Assembly (NCBI GenBank): GCA_020465985.1
Contig: JAANYP010004416.1
Coordinates: 123,840 to 187,839, forward strand
Origin: Centrapalus pauciflorus
Taxonomy: Eukaryota; Streptophyta; Magnoliopsida; Asterales; Asteraceae
DNA: 64,000 nucleotides
Reading direction: 5' to 3'
Part shown: positions 49,611 through 61,400 of the stretch, one piece after another
How positions within the stretch are numbered: position 1 is the stretch's first letter
Layout: every line of letters starts with the position of its first letter
Made by a program: the position numbers and the translations under genes
Notes under the pieces: model-generated
Told to the model about the DNA's origin: nothing
Seen by the model: only the letters and a program-made list of their open reading frames with translations
Database searches by the model: none

Positions 49611-50222
49611 AGCTACGTTTGGTTCGTAGATTCTTTTCTTTAGGATTTGCATTTTGTCAAAAGATTTGCATTATGCAGCATTTGTATTTTTCAGAATTTT
49701 GTCATAGAATATGCATTATCCTTTAGGAAAAAATTGTTAATCTGAATAATGCAAAGTAACTGGGATTTAAAATCTTAGGGGGCGTTTGGTTCGCAGATTT
49801 TTTTCTCTGGGATTTGCATTTTGTCAAAGGATTTGCATTATGCAGCATTTGCATTTGTCAGGATTTTGTCAAAGAATTTGCATTATCTTATAGAAAAAGT
49901 TTGCTAATCTGAAAAATGTAAGGTAACTGGGATTTAAAATCCTAGGGGGAGGCTGGGATTTTAAATAACAAAAAATGGAGGGATTTAAGAAATCTTGGGA
50001 TTTTAAATCCCTACTGAAATCTGCGAACCAAACATAGGATTTTAAATGCAAATCCCAGGAAATCCATGAACCAAACGCACCCTTAGGGTTTTTAAATAAC
50101 AAAGAAGTGAGGAATTTAAGAAATCCTGGGATTTTAAATCCTTATGAAATCTGCGAACCAAACACTGGATTTTAAATGCAAATCCCAGTGAATCCCAGGA
50201 AATCCACGAACCAAACGCCCCC
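49611..50222. mobile_element. Harbinger MITE, outer copy split by its own relative
   Basis: Left part 49611-49777 and right part 50086-50222 together form one family member ending AACCAAACGCCCCC. The left terminus is mutated (AGCTACGTTTGGTTC). Confidence 0.85.
49778..50082. mobile_element. Harbinger MITE, inner copy (305 bp)
   Basis: Termini GGGGGCGTTTGGTTC and GAACCAAACGCACCC with TTA on both sides (49775-49777 and 50083-50085). The TTA site belongs to the outer copy, whose sequence resumes in register after the second TTA (GGGTTTTTAAATAACAAAG). Confidence 0.9.
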
Positions 50223-50641
50223 TAACATTCTATTAATTTATGTATTACATCGGTTGATATAAATATATTTTTTAAATTTGTATGATACGTTTATATTTCT
50301 AACAACAAATGATACTACTCCCGTCCTAAATTATTTGTCCAATTTTTCATTAAAATCGTTAATAATGTTACCGGCGTAAATTTAGGTTTTCAAGTGAAAC
50401 CTAAATTTAGTTTGTTGCCTTTTATGCAATCCTTAAAAATGCATGATAGGTTCACAAATATTAAGGAATGATAAATTTCTTAATCCATATAATTTGATGA
50501 AATGTAAGCAAGATGTCATTCCCTTTTTTTTATAATCCAAGAGTTCAACACACAATATATAAATTATTATTCTTTTAAATTTCATTTTGTGAACCAAACA
50601 AGCGTTAAATTGTCAATTAAGGAATTTGTGTAAACCATAAA
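50223..50641. other. Spacer
   Basis: AT-rich, no feature recognised. Confidence 0.4.
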
Positions 50642-51413
50642 TGTGAAGACCACCCTTTACGGGGCAGTCGTCAGAGTCAAGGCCCCACATCTTGCAACAC
50701 GATATCAATCATAACTAAGATAGAGTAATTATATTGCGGAATTTCAAATTACAAGTACAAAATATTAGGATTAAGTTTAATACAGTTATAGTGCAAATTA
50801 CAGTTTTCAAATTAAACTTATAAATGGTACAAGACTAATCTAATTCATGTCATCATACAATCAAATTAAATCTACCCAGACCACCACAATCATCATCTGC
50901 CAATCAGTACCGAAGGATTTGTTGAGTAGTGGTCTATAGAAAACTTCAATTTTGATCTTGTAAGACCTAAGAACTAGGTCCAGCAGGTGACTTTCCTTTA
51001 TCTTTTCCTGTAAAAAGTGTAAACAACATCTGTAAGCAAAGCTTAGTAAAAATATAGATTTTCAGATTACATGCATTAATCAAGCGGATCATGGGACTAG
51101 CGTGATATGTGTTTGTGAATAATAGTTTCTACCAATTCAATCAACAATATGCAAATAATAAGAACAATGAAATTAATCAAAACTAACCAAATGATTCGAT
51201 TGATGAATTGTTGTTTACAAAATGACGGTCAGAGAAAAATTATTCTTCAACAGTGCTGCTTTCACAGAATATATTCCGTACAAAATGATTAACTGACAGA
51301 ACTATCTATTTTGGAAAGTCAAAGATGCTATTTATACCTATTTACAAACTATTAAGAAAATACATAAACAGTCCCTAGACTTTGATTTTCATCAATTAAA
51401 ACATATTCTAACA
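50642..51413 (-). repeat. 3' LTR of the giant-ORF element
   Basis: 772 bp between TGTGAAGACC and TTCTAACA on the plus strand, set by the adjacent polypurine tract and TGT...ACA ends. The second copy is not in the window. Confidence 0.65.
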
Positions 51414-51444
51414 TTCTCCCCCTTTGATGAAAACAGCAAAGTCT

Positions 51445-54400
51445 TTAAACCGATAAGCCCAACTTTTGTTCAAACCTTCTGATACTTTTCCGATCCGAAA
51501 GCCTCCATTCAATTTTAGAAATAAAATCAACCATGAGTCTTCGATCGTTAACAGATAAGGCTCCTTTCTTTATCTTCCTTTTCTGATCAGCAGCAAGCTT
51601 ACCTTTCAAACCATTCAAAACTTTAATCAACGTACCATCAGAAAACTTGTTCAGCTCTACACTCCTCATTGCTCTCAACTTCTTATTCCGATCTTTATAC
51701 ATGACTGCTGGATGCTTCACCATGATAACTTGAAATTATTTCAGCTCACCAGCAAATTTGATATCTCTGTGTGGTGTTGTCATGTTGATCTTCCTCATGC
51801 CTCTTTCAACCCCAATCTGTAGATCTTGCACTGACATTAATACCAATTTGGTATGCATAAAGTGAAACAGTGTCTTTAGCGCAAATCTACAGTGTTCATT
51901 TCTTTTATTTCTGCACAGTTCGTCAAACAAATCTTCAATATCAACCAAGTGCATGTTGAACATGTCAGCTTCCGTGAACACATATGTATTTCCATCTGAC
52001 CTAGTGACTGTAAACTTCGGATAAAAAATCTTGACAAATCTTTCTTTATCAATCTTCACCAGATCCACTATCCTGAATTCGCTCTTAACCTTCTCAACCT
52101 CTTGAGTCTTATTTCTCAGGAAACTGGCATAATTAACCAGATTAGGCATATTCGGCTCTAGAACTCGGAATAACTTGTGAAATGAGCATGGAGCTTGATT
52201 TTTGCAAAAGATCCGTTTCTCCAGAATATCTTCAATGTACGGCATCTTGTTTCTTTTTCTGATAAACTCCGCAGACCTGTTCTCTGGCAGTTCAAGCTTT
52301 TTCACCTTCTTCTTGCTTATTTCATCCTTATTCAACAGAGTTAACATATCTTGAATCTCCCTCTGTACCACTTGTTGTGCTTGAAATATTAATCTGTGTT
52401 GTTTCTTTGATTCATCAGCAAGTACAAATTCATTGAAAAATCTATCCATCACCTCCACTTCATTCAAAACTACTGTTTCTTGAGCCATACTGCTCTCAAC
52501 AGGAAACTCTTCAAATTCTTCTTTAATTTGTACAACCACCTCAGGCTTTTCAACCGTTGGTGTTGAATCAACCTCTTTCATAACTTCCTCGACTAACACT
52601 TCCTCCTCTTCGATTCTTTCAGCTCTATAATCTACATCCGTCAAAGTGATTATATCATCATCTTCAGACACTTCAATATACTCCTCTTTTTCTTCTCCTG
52701 TCTCTTGAATACTTAGCTCTTTATCTTTCTCTTGAACGTCTTCCTCTGAATCAATATACTCAATAAACTGATAAATATCGGACTGAGTGTTCAAAGGAAC
52801 TGGAACATCTTCATAAAGAATCAATCCCAGCTCTCTCTGTTCACCAGCAGATTCTTTAGATCCCCCAGCTTGTTTCTCCTGAGCTTCCGGCTCCTTTTCT
52901 GGATACGTTATCATTAAAACTCCAGGCGTCGGTTCATCAAGCTTTCTCCTCTTCTTTCCCTCATGAGGAGCATCATCGGAGTCTTCGTCATGCTCATCAT
53001 GTTTCCTCTTTGATGAGGAAGCTTGAGCCTTGCAGGTATCTTCCACTGCAGCTACTCTTTCGGAAAGATTTCCCAACGCCGTTACCACTGTGTTTTCTAG
53101 ACTGATCATACGCTCTCTCATCTCATCAAACTGCTCAAGCACAAAATCCTTCAACTCTTCCTTCAACTCTTCTATAGCCTGCTTTGAGTCATTTTGCTTG
53201 ACCGACTCTTCTGCAACATCTTTTCCCTTCAAAAATTTATGAATGTTTGTCATTTGAGCCATTACCTTAGCTAGCTGATTAGATACATGCGTCTTTACGC
53301 CAGAAACAACTTCATTCAAGGCTTTTGTCAGTGTTGACTCAGTCACAAACGGGGATAAATTCACCACTGGGTCACGTAGACTTCCAGTTGTCACAGCAGT
53401 CGAACTTGTATAAAGAACTTCTGCGTGGCCAGTGCTCAGAGTTGGTATTGGCGTTTCTCTGACTGGACTTCCACCCTTTTCAAGTGACGGAGCAACAAAT
53501 GCTTCCGTTACTAAGGGTGTTCCGGTGGGAACACTAAGTTCAACCACACTCACTTCAACAAATGAAGTGGACTCAAGTGTCCTAGACGGTATATGAGCTA
53601 GACTCAGTGATTCAAACGAAGTCGTACACACGGGCAATTGTGCACTTGTTTCAATATCCATCAAGTCCAAATGACTTTCGGATAGACTATGTGTTTCATC
53701 CCTGTGTTCAAGTGAAACAGTCTCCTGTGGAGAGGAGACTGAGTGGATAGGTGGGTGTGCAATCGTCAGTGGGATACTGACTTGTTCAATGCTAACTCTC
53801 ATAGGAGAGCTAACAGCAGTTGTGGTTAAATCCCGGCTTTCTGGGCTTAGGACATCCCTCACACTCTCTACGGCAACTTATACAATATCTACCATCATCC
53901 CCCTCCCTCATGATGATCACCTCCATCATCACCATCATCATCATCATCATCCTCTTCTCCCTCTTCTTCTTGAATATCAGACAATGTCCTCTCAGAATCT
54001 GATTTTTCGGCTTCTTCCTCACCACCCCTCACACTACCTTCTCCCTCACTCTCAGAATGGGCAACCTGAACTTCAGCCCCTTGCTGAGGTTCCTCTATCC
54101 TTAAAGCTCCTGGGCTAAGAGATCCCGGCACCTGGGTCTCTATCGGAGCATGATCTATTCTCTATAACCTCACATTTTCACTCTCAGGATCTGCATACTT
54201 CAGTAAATATTCAGGAATCGGCATGATATTCGCATTAGGGGAATCCGGCACTTTATGCAAACTCATCATGACATAGTCTGGGCATCTCTGAGAATTAGCT
54301 CGCTTTGGAATATTTTCATTGGCCCTTAAGATCCCTCGGATAAGAATCTGTATAAACCTCTGAAGTGGAACGAACTTCCTTGCTCTATTTGTAGTTTTAG

Positions 54401-55133
54401 CAAGCACAATCTCTTTCAAATCTTCCCATATGCACTGAGCAAAGTCATAATGTTTGTTGAATGTGATCCCATGAAATATCCTCAGGCAATGAATGCTGCA
54501 TCTGTCAATCCCAGTATGTTTTGAAGTCATGCACCGATTTATGATACCAAAAAGTGTGTACCATTCGCCATTTAAACCATTTCTGTGAAACTTTGAGCTC
54601 TTCGGAAGTGGCTTTGAGTAGCCTAGGCAGATTAAATCATGAACCAGCTCTTTATCAGAAACAAAATCTTCAAAGTCTGCCAACTCTGGGAAGTTCACAG
54701 TGTCAATACGTCTCGGAAGAAATAGATTGTGACGTAGTCTTGCAAGAGTGATTTTCGTCTTGAACTGATCAATTGTCACTTTAAAATGATGATTTCCGTC
54801 AGCAGGAACAAATTTGACAGTGTGCCAAAATTGTTGTAAATATACTTGTGGAATAGACGGTTTGTACTGAAGCAGATAACCGAGTGGATGACCTTTCAGA
54901 ATGTCCACAATTATAGGATGGCTTACTTTAATAACTTTGGTATCTAAACGATGGTTATTGTCACGGAAAGGAAGGCAATGTTTTGGTTTTACAAGCTGGT
55001 TATCTGGGATAATATGTGTTTGTGATGAACGGGCCACTGAGGTAGATCTGACTGGGGTAGATACAAGAGTATGGTTTGATGATGACTGGGCATCAGAGGA
55101 ATTTGAGTTTTGGGATTGCACTGGGGATGCCAT
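51445..55133 (-). pseudogene. Large retroelement-associated protein, broken
   Basis: Begins MASPVQSQN at 55133. Part 1 (323 codons) has a conserved-looking globular block: KVSHPIIVDILKGHPLGYL, VYLQQFWHTVKFVP and ELVHDLICLGY. After a TAG (54162) the same frame goes on with an acidic stretch ending in Asp/Glu runs. A frameshift and a TAA fall near 53880. Part 2 (53862-51736, 708 codons) is Ser/Thr-rich, then coiled coil (about 190-280), a basic KRKHDE/KKRRKL patch that looks like a nuclear signal, a Glu-rich region and a C-terminal fold. A TAA at 51736 separates the last 97 codons, with ELNKFSDGTLIKVLNGL. Similar blocks occur in Asteraceae retroelement proteins as I recall; function unknown. 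Confidence 0.7.
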
Positions 55134-55429
55134 TTGAATACCTGTATGAAAATAAAAAACATGTTAGTCTTGTCATGTACACAAATGACAACTTTCAAAA
55201 TGTAGAAAAAAATTGTAACATTTTAGCAGAAATTGCAAAAACTTGTGATTTTCTTTTTAAAGCATCGGGATTCCTGACAATAATTGACAATTATTGAAAG
55301 GACTCCAGAGTCAATCGTTTAGAGACCAATGTTAGAAAAACACAAATTTATAACAATTTCTTAAAAAATGTGACATTTTTCTTAAAACATAAAAATTCCA
55401 CACTTAGAAAAATTTTCTGCTTAAACTCG

Positions 55430-55910
55430 AATAAAACTGTAATTTTCTCGAATCATGCTTGAACAATGTCGGATGACACATGATACAACTCGAATAAGCC
55501 TAGAGAAAACTCGAATGATGTGTCTTTGAAACACGAATAAGTCTGTAAAATTCGAATGATGAGTCTATGAAACTCGAATATATCTATATACAACTTGAAT
55601 GAAGTTTGACTCAACTCGAATAAGTCTTGAAGTTTCTCGAATGAAGACATGTAAAACTCGAATGATATATGTCCTAAACTCGAATAAGCTTTAAGTACTT
55701 ATTTTCTGAAAATTTTCTAAGTGTTACACACACTTGTCAACTCGCATAAAGCACAAATCTTTCTCGAATGTAATGTGTATTAAACTCGAATTACTCTCAG
55801 ATGAAACTCGAATTACTCATAGATGAAACTCGAATTACTCATAGATGAAACTCGAATGACTCATATATGCAACTCGAATGATGCTTTATTCGAGAAATGT
55901 CTTGTTATTT
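55430..55910 (-). repeat. TTCGAGTTT motif array in the leader of the giant-ORF element
   Basis: About twenty copies of AAACTCGAA-type words on the plus strand (TTCGAGTTT in the element's sense), at about 20-25 nt spacing. Four near-identical units with 'GATGAAACTCGAATTACTCA' occur at about 55800-55860. Confidence 0.9.
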
Positions 55911-56222
55911 TTCTATAAGTCTAAAACACACTGAATTTATGAATTTAAGTTCAGGGATGTTTTTCAATGTTTTAAAACTTGTACCCCCCTCGAAAATGTA
56001 TTTTCAACACATTTGTTTTACTGAACTTTGAACAAAAAACAACTTTAAAGTTGTTAAAAATTCAAATTTCAGTTTATCCAATAACTCGAAACTGTTTCAT
56101 TGAAAAATCACTGATTCTGTTTGTGTGAAATAAAAATGACTTATGAAACTTCAGATTCATAGTCATATTACCATTATGAACAACATCACACAATTAATTT
56201 CAGTTTTATTGACCAACATTAG

Positions 56223-57235
56223 TGTCACACCCTGCTACCCCGGTTGGCAGCGAGGCGTGACGAGTGCGGAAGCGTAACCATAATTATAACGAACGACCAC
56301 TATATGGACGTTTTCGAAATATTACATCAAATAAATTTAAACTGTAATAATGTTTTACAAATGAAAGGAATGAAGTTCGCGTAATACAGAGATTTTTATA
56401 CATAATTAATGCGTCCAAAAATAATGCAGTCAAATCTCCGTTAGTTTCGAAATATGCATGCGACTCCATGAAATGCGGAAGCTTGAAGTTGGTGTTTTCG
56501 AAGGCGCACTTGCCTTAATTACCTGAAAATACATGCTAAAATACGTCAACAAAAATTGTTGGTGAGTTCATAGGTTTACACGAAAAGACCAGTTGTATGG
56601 ACATTATCAGATGCGTTGAATTTATAAAAATCATAAATTCCATGAGATGTATTACGTAAACCATCATGTCACCGAAGCTTAATTAGAATAAGTTTTGCCC
56701 CGAGCAGTATTCCCAAAATACCGTGTGTTGAATATATATGCACCCGCTGTTAGCTAAACCACTAACCCGAGTGGGGGACATGACTCCCAATAGATCTATT
56801 CACAATATATTCGCGCTTGCAAACAAATGCAACTAACGATTTCATGATATAAGGGCGGAGATTCTCATACGTAATACACAATAGAATCGAGAAGTTTTCG
56901 TGTCCATATAAAAAAAAAACGAAACATGTATTTCATCCCAAAACATAATAATGTAAAAATGGGACTATGAAGACTCACCTTGTTGGTTTTTGATGATGTT
57001 TTTGGATCTGAGTTAAGCACTTGTTCGGATGGTCGAGACTTGTCCTAATATTTTTATGAGTTCGGGTCAATATCATGATAATACGTGTTTGAGTACTTCG
57101 TAATCGTTTGTATATATCTGTGATGTATGAATAATTTTGTTGGGGTTTTACACGTGAATATTGATTCATGGATATTTATTTTCTAAAAAAAAATGTTTGC
57201 ATGCATGCATACTTACGTATATATGTATAAATGCG

Positions 57236-57304
<69 letters not shown>

Positions 57305-58404
57305 CACGAAAATGCATACGTATATATGTGAGCATGTGCATGAAGATAAAGTGTATATATAAAATTTTTGGCATGATGATTTTACGAGTATTATGAAAAG
57401 TATCATATTTTAGTAAATGTATTTAATTTCTCATGTTTTTATAAATTTCTAAGGTGGAAAAATAAAGTGAATAAGTAAAACTTACAAAAATTGAAGAACA
57501 CTTGAAATCTTTTAAAGTTGGCCGATTTTCTTTCTTGAGAGAATATGTATGTTGGTGTGATTTTTGAGAATGGTTTTGTCTTCTATTTATAGAAGAAAAA
57601 GGTTATTTAAAAATAATGATAAAGTAATTAGATTTTTCAATGAAATGATGAAAAGAAAAAGTAATCGGTTGAGTGTTGGACAAAAAAGGTGTGGCCGATT
57701 TAATGAGTGTATGTTGCATGGTGTTTAATATTAAAATAATACCAAAGTACAAGCTAGTTGTCCTTTAAAGGACAACTTACTTTTTAGAGTGATAAGTAGT
57801 ATGGCTTTTCATGTATTTTATTAATAAAGTACAAAAAGCGTGCATGACAAAGGTGGCAGCATTTATTATTACTGCATATGTATATACGTACTTAGAAAAA
57901 TTTTCTGGATTGTTAAACTCGATTCAAGTGTGAATCGAGTTTGTTGCAGTGTCAATCGAGTTTTATATGATTATACCCGAGTTTTATCATACTTTGATCG
58001 AGTTTTCTGCCTTTGGCATTCGAGTTTCATGCCTTTGTTATTCGAGTTTCTTTGTTTAATTGTTCGAGTTTTGTGTTTCTTTATTCGAGTTTCATCCCTT
58101 AGAAATCGAGATTTGTATCTTAATCATTCGAGTTTTATGCAGCATCATTCGAGATTAATCCTTTCTTTATTCGAGTTTCATCAAAGTACTATTCGAGTTT
58201 ATGCCTTTACTAATCGAGTTCCATCACATCATTATTCGAGTTTCTGCTTACATGATTCGAGTTTCATGTAATATCATTCGAGTTTATTGCTATATAATTC
58301 GAGATTCATAAAAACTTCATTCGAGTTTATTACTTCATTATTCGAGTTTCATATTAGTTTAATTTTCGAGTTTCATACCTTATATTTTTAGGCCAGTTGT
58401 TACA
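56223..58404 (-). repeat. 3' LTR of the Tekay-like element
   Basis: 2.18 kb, TGTAACAACTGG...GGGTGTGACA on the minus strand. It holds a (TA)n tract (57238-57301) and a TTCGAGTTT array (57908-58375), which is in the first 500 bp of the LTR in transcription direction, but in reversed sense. Confidence 0.92.
57908..58375 (+). repeat. TTCGAGTTT motif array in the Tekay-like LTR
   Basis: About twenty copies of WTTCGAGTTTCAT-like words every 20-25 nt on the plus strand, i.e. antisense to the element. Confidence 0.9.
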
Positions 58405-58437
58405 GTCTCCCCCCGTTGAAGGAATTTCGTCCCGAAA

Positions 58438-61400
58438 TTAGCTCGTGTTCTCCTCTGCTTGGACTTTTGAGAACAGCTGGGGGTACTTCTCTCGGAATTG
58501 ATCTTCGCGTTCCCAAGTAAACTCAGGACCTCGTTTAGAGTTCCATCGGACCTTTATTATTGGAATTCGACTGTGCTTGAGCTTCTTGACTTCTCGGTCC
58601 ATTATTCCCACCGGTTGCTCAATGAAATTCAATTTATCGTCTATCTCCAGCTCGTCCATGGGTATCACGAGTGATTCATCAGCCAGACATTTCTTAAGAT
58701 TAGATATGTGGAAGGTATTATGAACGTTACTAAGCTCTGGGGGTAGATCGAGTCGGTAAGCTACCGGGCCAATTCTTTTGGTGATTTTGAATGGTCCGAT
58801 ATAACGAGGATTGAGTTTTCCTCATTTTCCAAAACGGATTACGCCTTTCCAAGGCGAGACTTTCAGCATTACTTGATCTCCCTCTTGGAATTCCAAATCC
58901 TTCCGTCGGATGTCTGCATAACTCTTTTATCGATCCCGCGCAATCTTCAATCGGTTCCGAATCTGGGCTATTTTCTCTGTAGTTTCCTGGATGATCTCAG
59001 GTCCAGTAATCTGACTATCCCCTACTTCAGCCCAACAAAGAGGTGATCGACACTTTCGTCCGTAGAGTGCTTCGAATGGGGCGGTCTTAATGCTCGAGTG
59101 ATAACTGTTGTTATAAGAAAACTCAACTAATGGCAGGTGTCTGTCCCAACTTTTTCCAAAGTCGATGACACATGCCCTTAGCATATTTTCCAACGTCTGA
59201 ATCGTTCTTTCACTCTGACCGTCCGTTTGCGGGTGATAGGCTGTACTCATATCCAGACGCGTTCCTAGAGCTTCTTGCAATGATTGCCAAAACCGTGACG
59301 TAAATCTGCTGTCTCTGTCTGATATAATGGATACTGGCACCCCATGCCTTGAGACGACCTCCTTAAGATAGATTAGTGTTAGCTTATCCATCTTGTCAGT
59401 CTCCTTGATTGGCAGGAAGTGCGCGGTCTTGGTCAGCCGATCCACGATCACCCAGATGGTGTCATAACCTCCAGAAGTCTTTGGCAACTTAGTGATAAAA
59501 TCCATGGTGATATTTTCCCACTTCCATTGGGGTATCTCTGGCTGGACTAGCAATCCTGATGGCCTTTGATGCTCAGCCTTAACTTTTAAGCATGTTAAGC
59601 ACTTGCTGACGTAAGTAGCAATGTCAGCCTTCATGTTTGGCCACCAGTATGAACCCTTCAAATCGTGATACATCTTGTCCGACCCTGGATGAACAGCATA
59701 TCTTGTTTTGTGCCCTTCATCCATGACCAGTTTCCTTATGCCTCCAAACTTTGGTAACCAAATTCTGCCCATGAAGTATCGGCATCCGTCTGACTTAATT
59801 TCAAACTGCTTATCCATGCCTCTCAATGCTTCATTCAGCAGATTATCCTCCTTGACTGCCTCTTCTTGTGCCTCTCGGACTTGAGAGTTTAGGTTTGACT
59901 GTATGGTCATTACCAATGCTCGGACTCTCAATGGCTTAACCCGCTCCTTTCGGCTTAGGGCGTCAGCTACGACATTTGCCTTTCCTGGATGGTAGCGAAT
60001 CTCGCAGTCATAATCGCTAAGAAGTTCCACCCAACGTCGTTGCCTCATATTTAATTCTTTCTGATTCAGAATATGCTGGAGGCTTTTATGGTCCGTGAAC
60101 ACCGTGCACTTGGTTCCATACAAATAGTGCCTCCATATTTTGAGAGCAAACACCACTGCTCCCAGTTCCAAGTCATGAGTCGTATAGTTTACCTCGTGAA
60201 TCTTGAGCTGTCGGGATGCATAAGCGATGACCTTGTCTCTTTGCATGAGCACACAACCTAATCCGTTGTGCGAGGCATCACAGTAGACTACAAAATTTTC
60301 AGTCCCTTCAGGTAGGGACAGAATTGGTGCACTACACAACCTCTGCTTAAGCAGCTGAAACGCCTTTTCCTGTTCTTCACCCCAGACGTATTTCACATCC
60401 TTACGGGTCAACTCCGTTAAGGAACCTGCTATCTTCGAGAAGTTCTCAATGAATCGCCTATAATAACCGGCAAGTCCTAGGAATTGGCGGACTTCTGTGG
60501 GGGTTCTAGGGATTGCCCAGTTCTTTATGGCCTCGATCTTTGATGGGTCGACCTGAATTCCCTGACTGTTGATCACATGTCCAAGGAATTTTACTTCTCG
60601 CAACCAAAATTCACATTTTGAAAATTTGGCGTATAGCTGCTCTTTCTCTAACAACTCCAAGATCAACTTGAGATGTTGTTCATGCTCTTCTTTACTTCGG
60701 GAATAGATGAGGATATCGTCTATGAACACTATTACAAATTTATCCAGATATGGTTTACACACCCGATTCATGAGGTCCATAAATACGGCTGGTGCGTTGG
60801 TTAAACCGAATGGCATCACCTGGAATTCGTAATGTCCATAACGAGTTCTAAATGCCGTCTTGGGGATATCTTCTTCCCGAACTTTTACTTGATGATAACC
60901 GGAGCGCAGATCAATCTTTGAGTAGAAGCTAGATCCCTGAAGCTGGTCGAACAGGTCATCAATCCTAGGGAGGGGGTAGCGGTTCTTTACCGTTAACTTG
61001 TTTAGTTCTCGGTAGTCTATGCACATTCGGAAGGATCCGTCTTTCTTTTTAACGAACAAAACAGGAGCTCCCCAAGGTGAGGAACTTGGTCGAATGAATC
61101 CTTTATCCATCAATTCCTGTAATTGACTGGATAATTCTTGCATTTCAGAAGGTGCGAGTCTATATGGGGCTCTTGCGATCGGTGCAGCTCCTGGCACTAA
61201 GTCGATTTGAAATTCTACTTGCCTAGCCGGGGGAAGCCCAGGCAAGTCTTCCGGAAATACCTTCGGGTAGTCCCGTACTACTGGAATATCCTCAAGTCGT
61301 TTTTCCTTCGACTCTTTTTCTACGATCTAGACCAACACTGCATGGCAACCCTTCCTAAGACATTTTAATGTTCTTAGGCCGGATATGACATTCAATTGTC

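Larger units (their letters stand above)
50642..56222 (-). mobile_element. LTR element with a single giant unusual ORF (interrupted)
   Basis: Minus-strand element. The 3' LTR is 51413-50642 (TGTTAGAATATG...GTCTTCACA), preceded by the polypurine tract AAAGGGGGAGAA. Upstream lie a very long broken ORF (55133-51445) and a leader with many TTCGAGTTT motifs (55910-55430). A different Ty3 element begins at 56223, so the 5' end and 5' LTR of this element must lie beyond the window. No protease, RT, RNase H or integrase is present, so it is non-autonomous (LARD-like). Confidence 0.75.

Noticed and set aside
53895..54131. Separate acidic gene on the minus strand
   Set aside because: It is in the same frame as the 323-codon ORF upstream and is simply the continuation of the giant retroelement ORF after a stop.
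57840..58271. 143-codon plus-strand ORF
   Set aside because: It is a translation of the TTCGAGTTT array within the Tekay-like LTR; repeated residues reflect the repeat.
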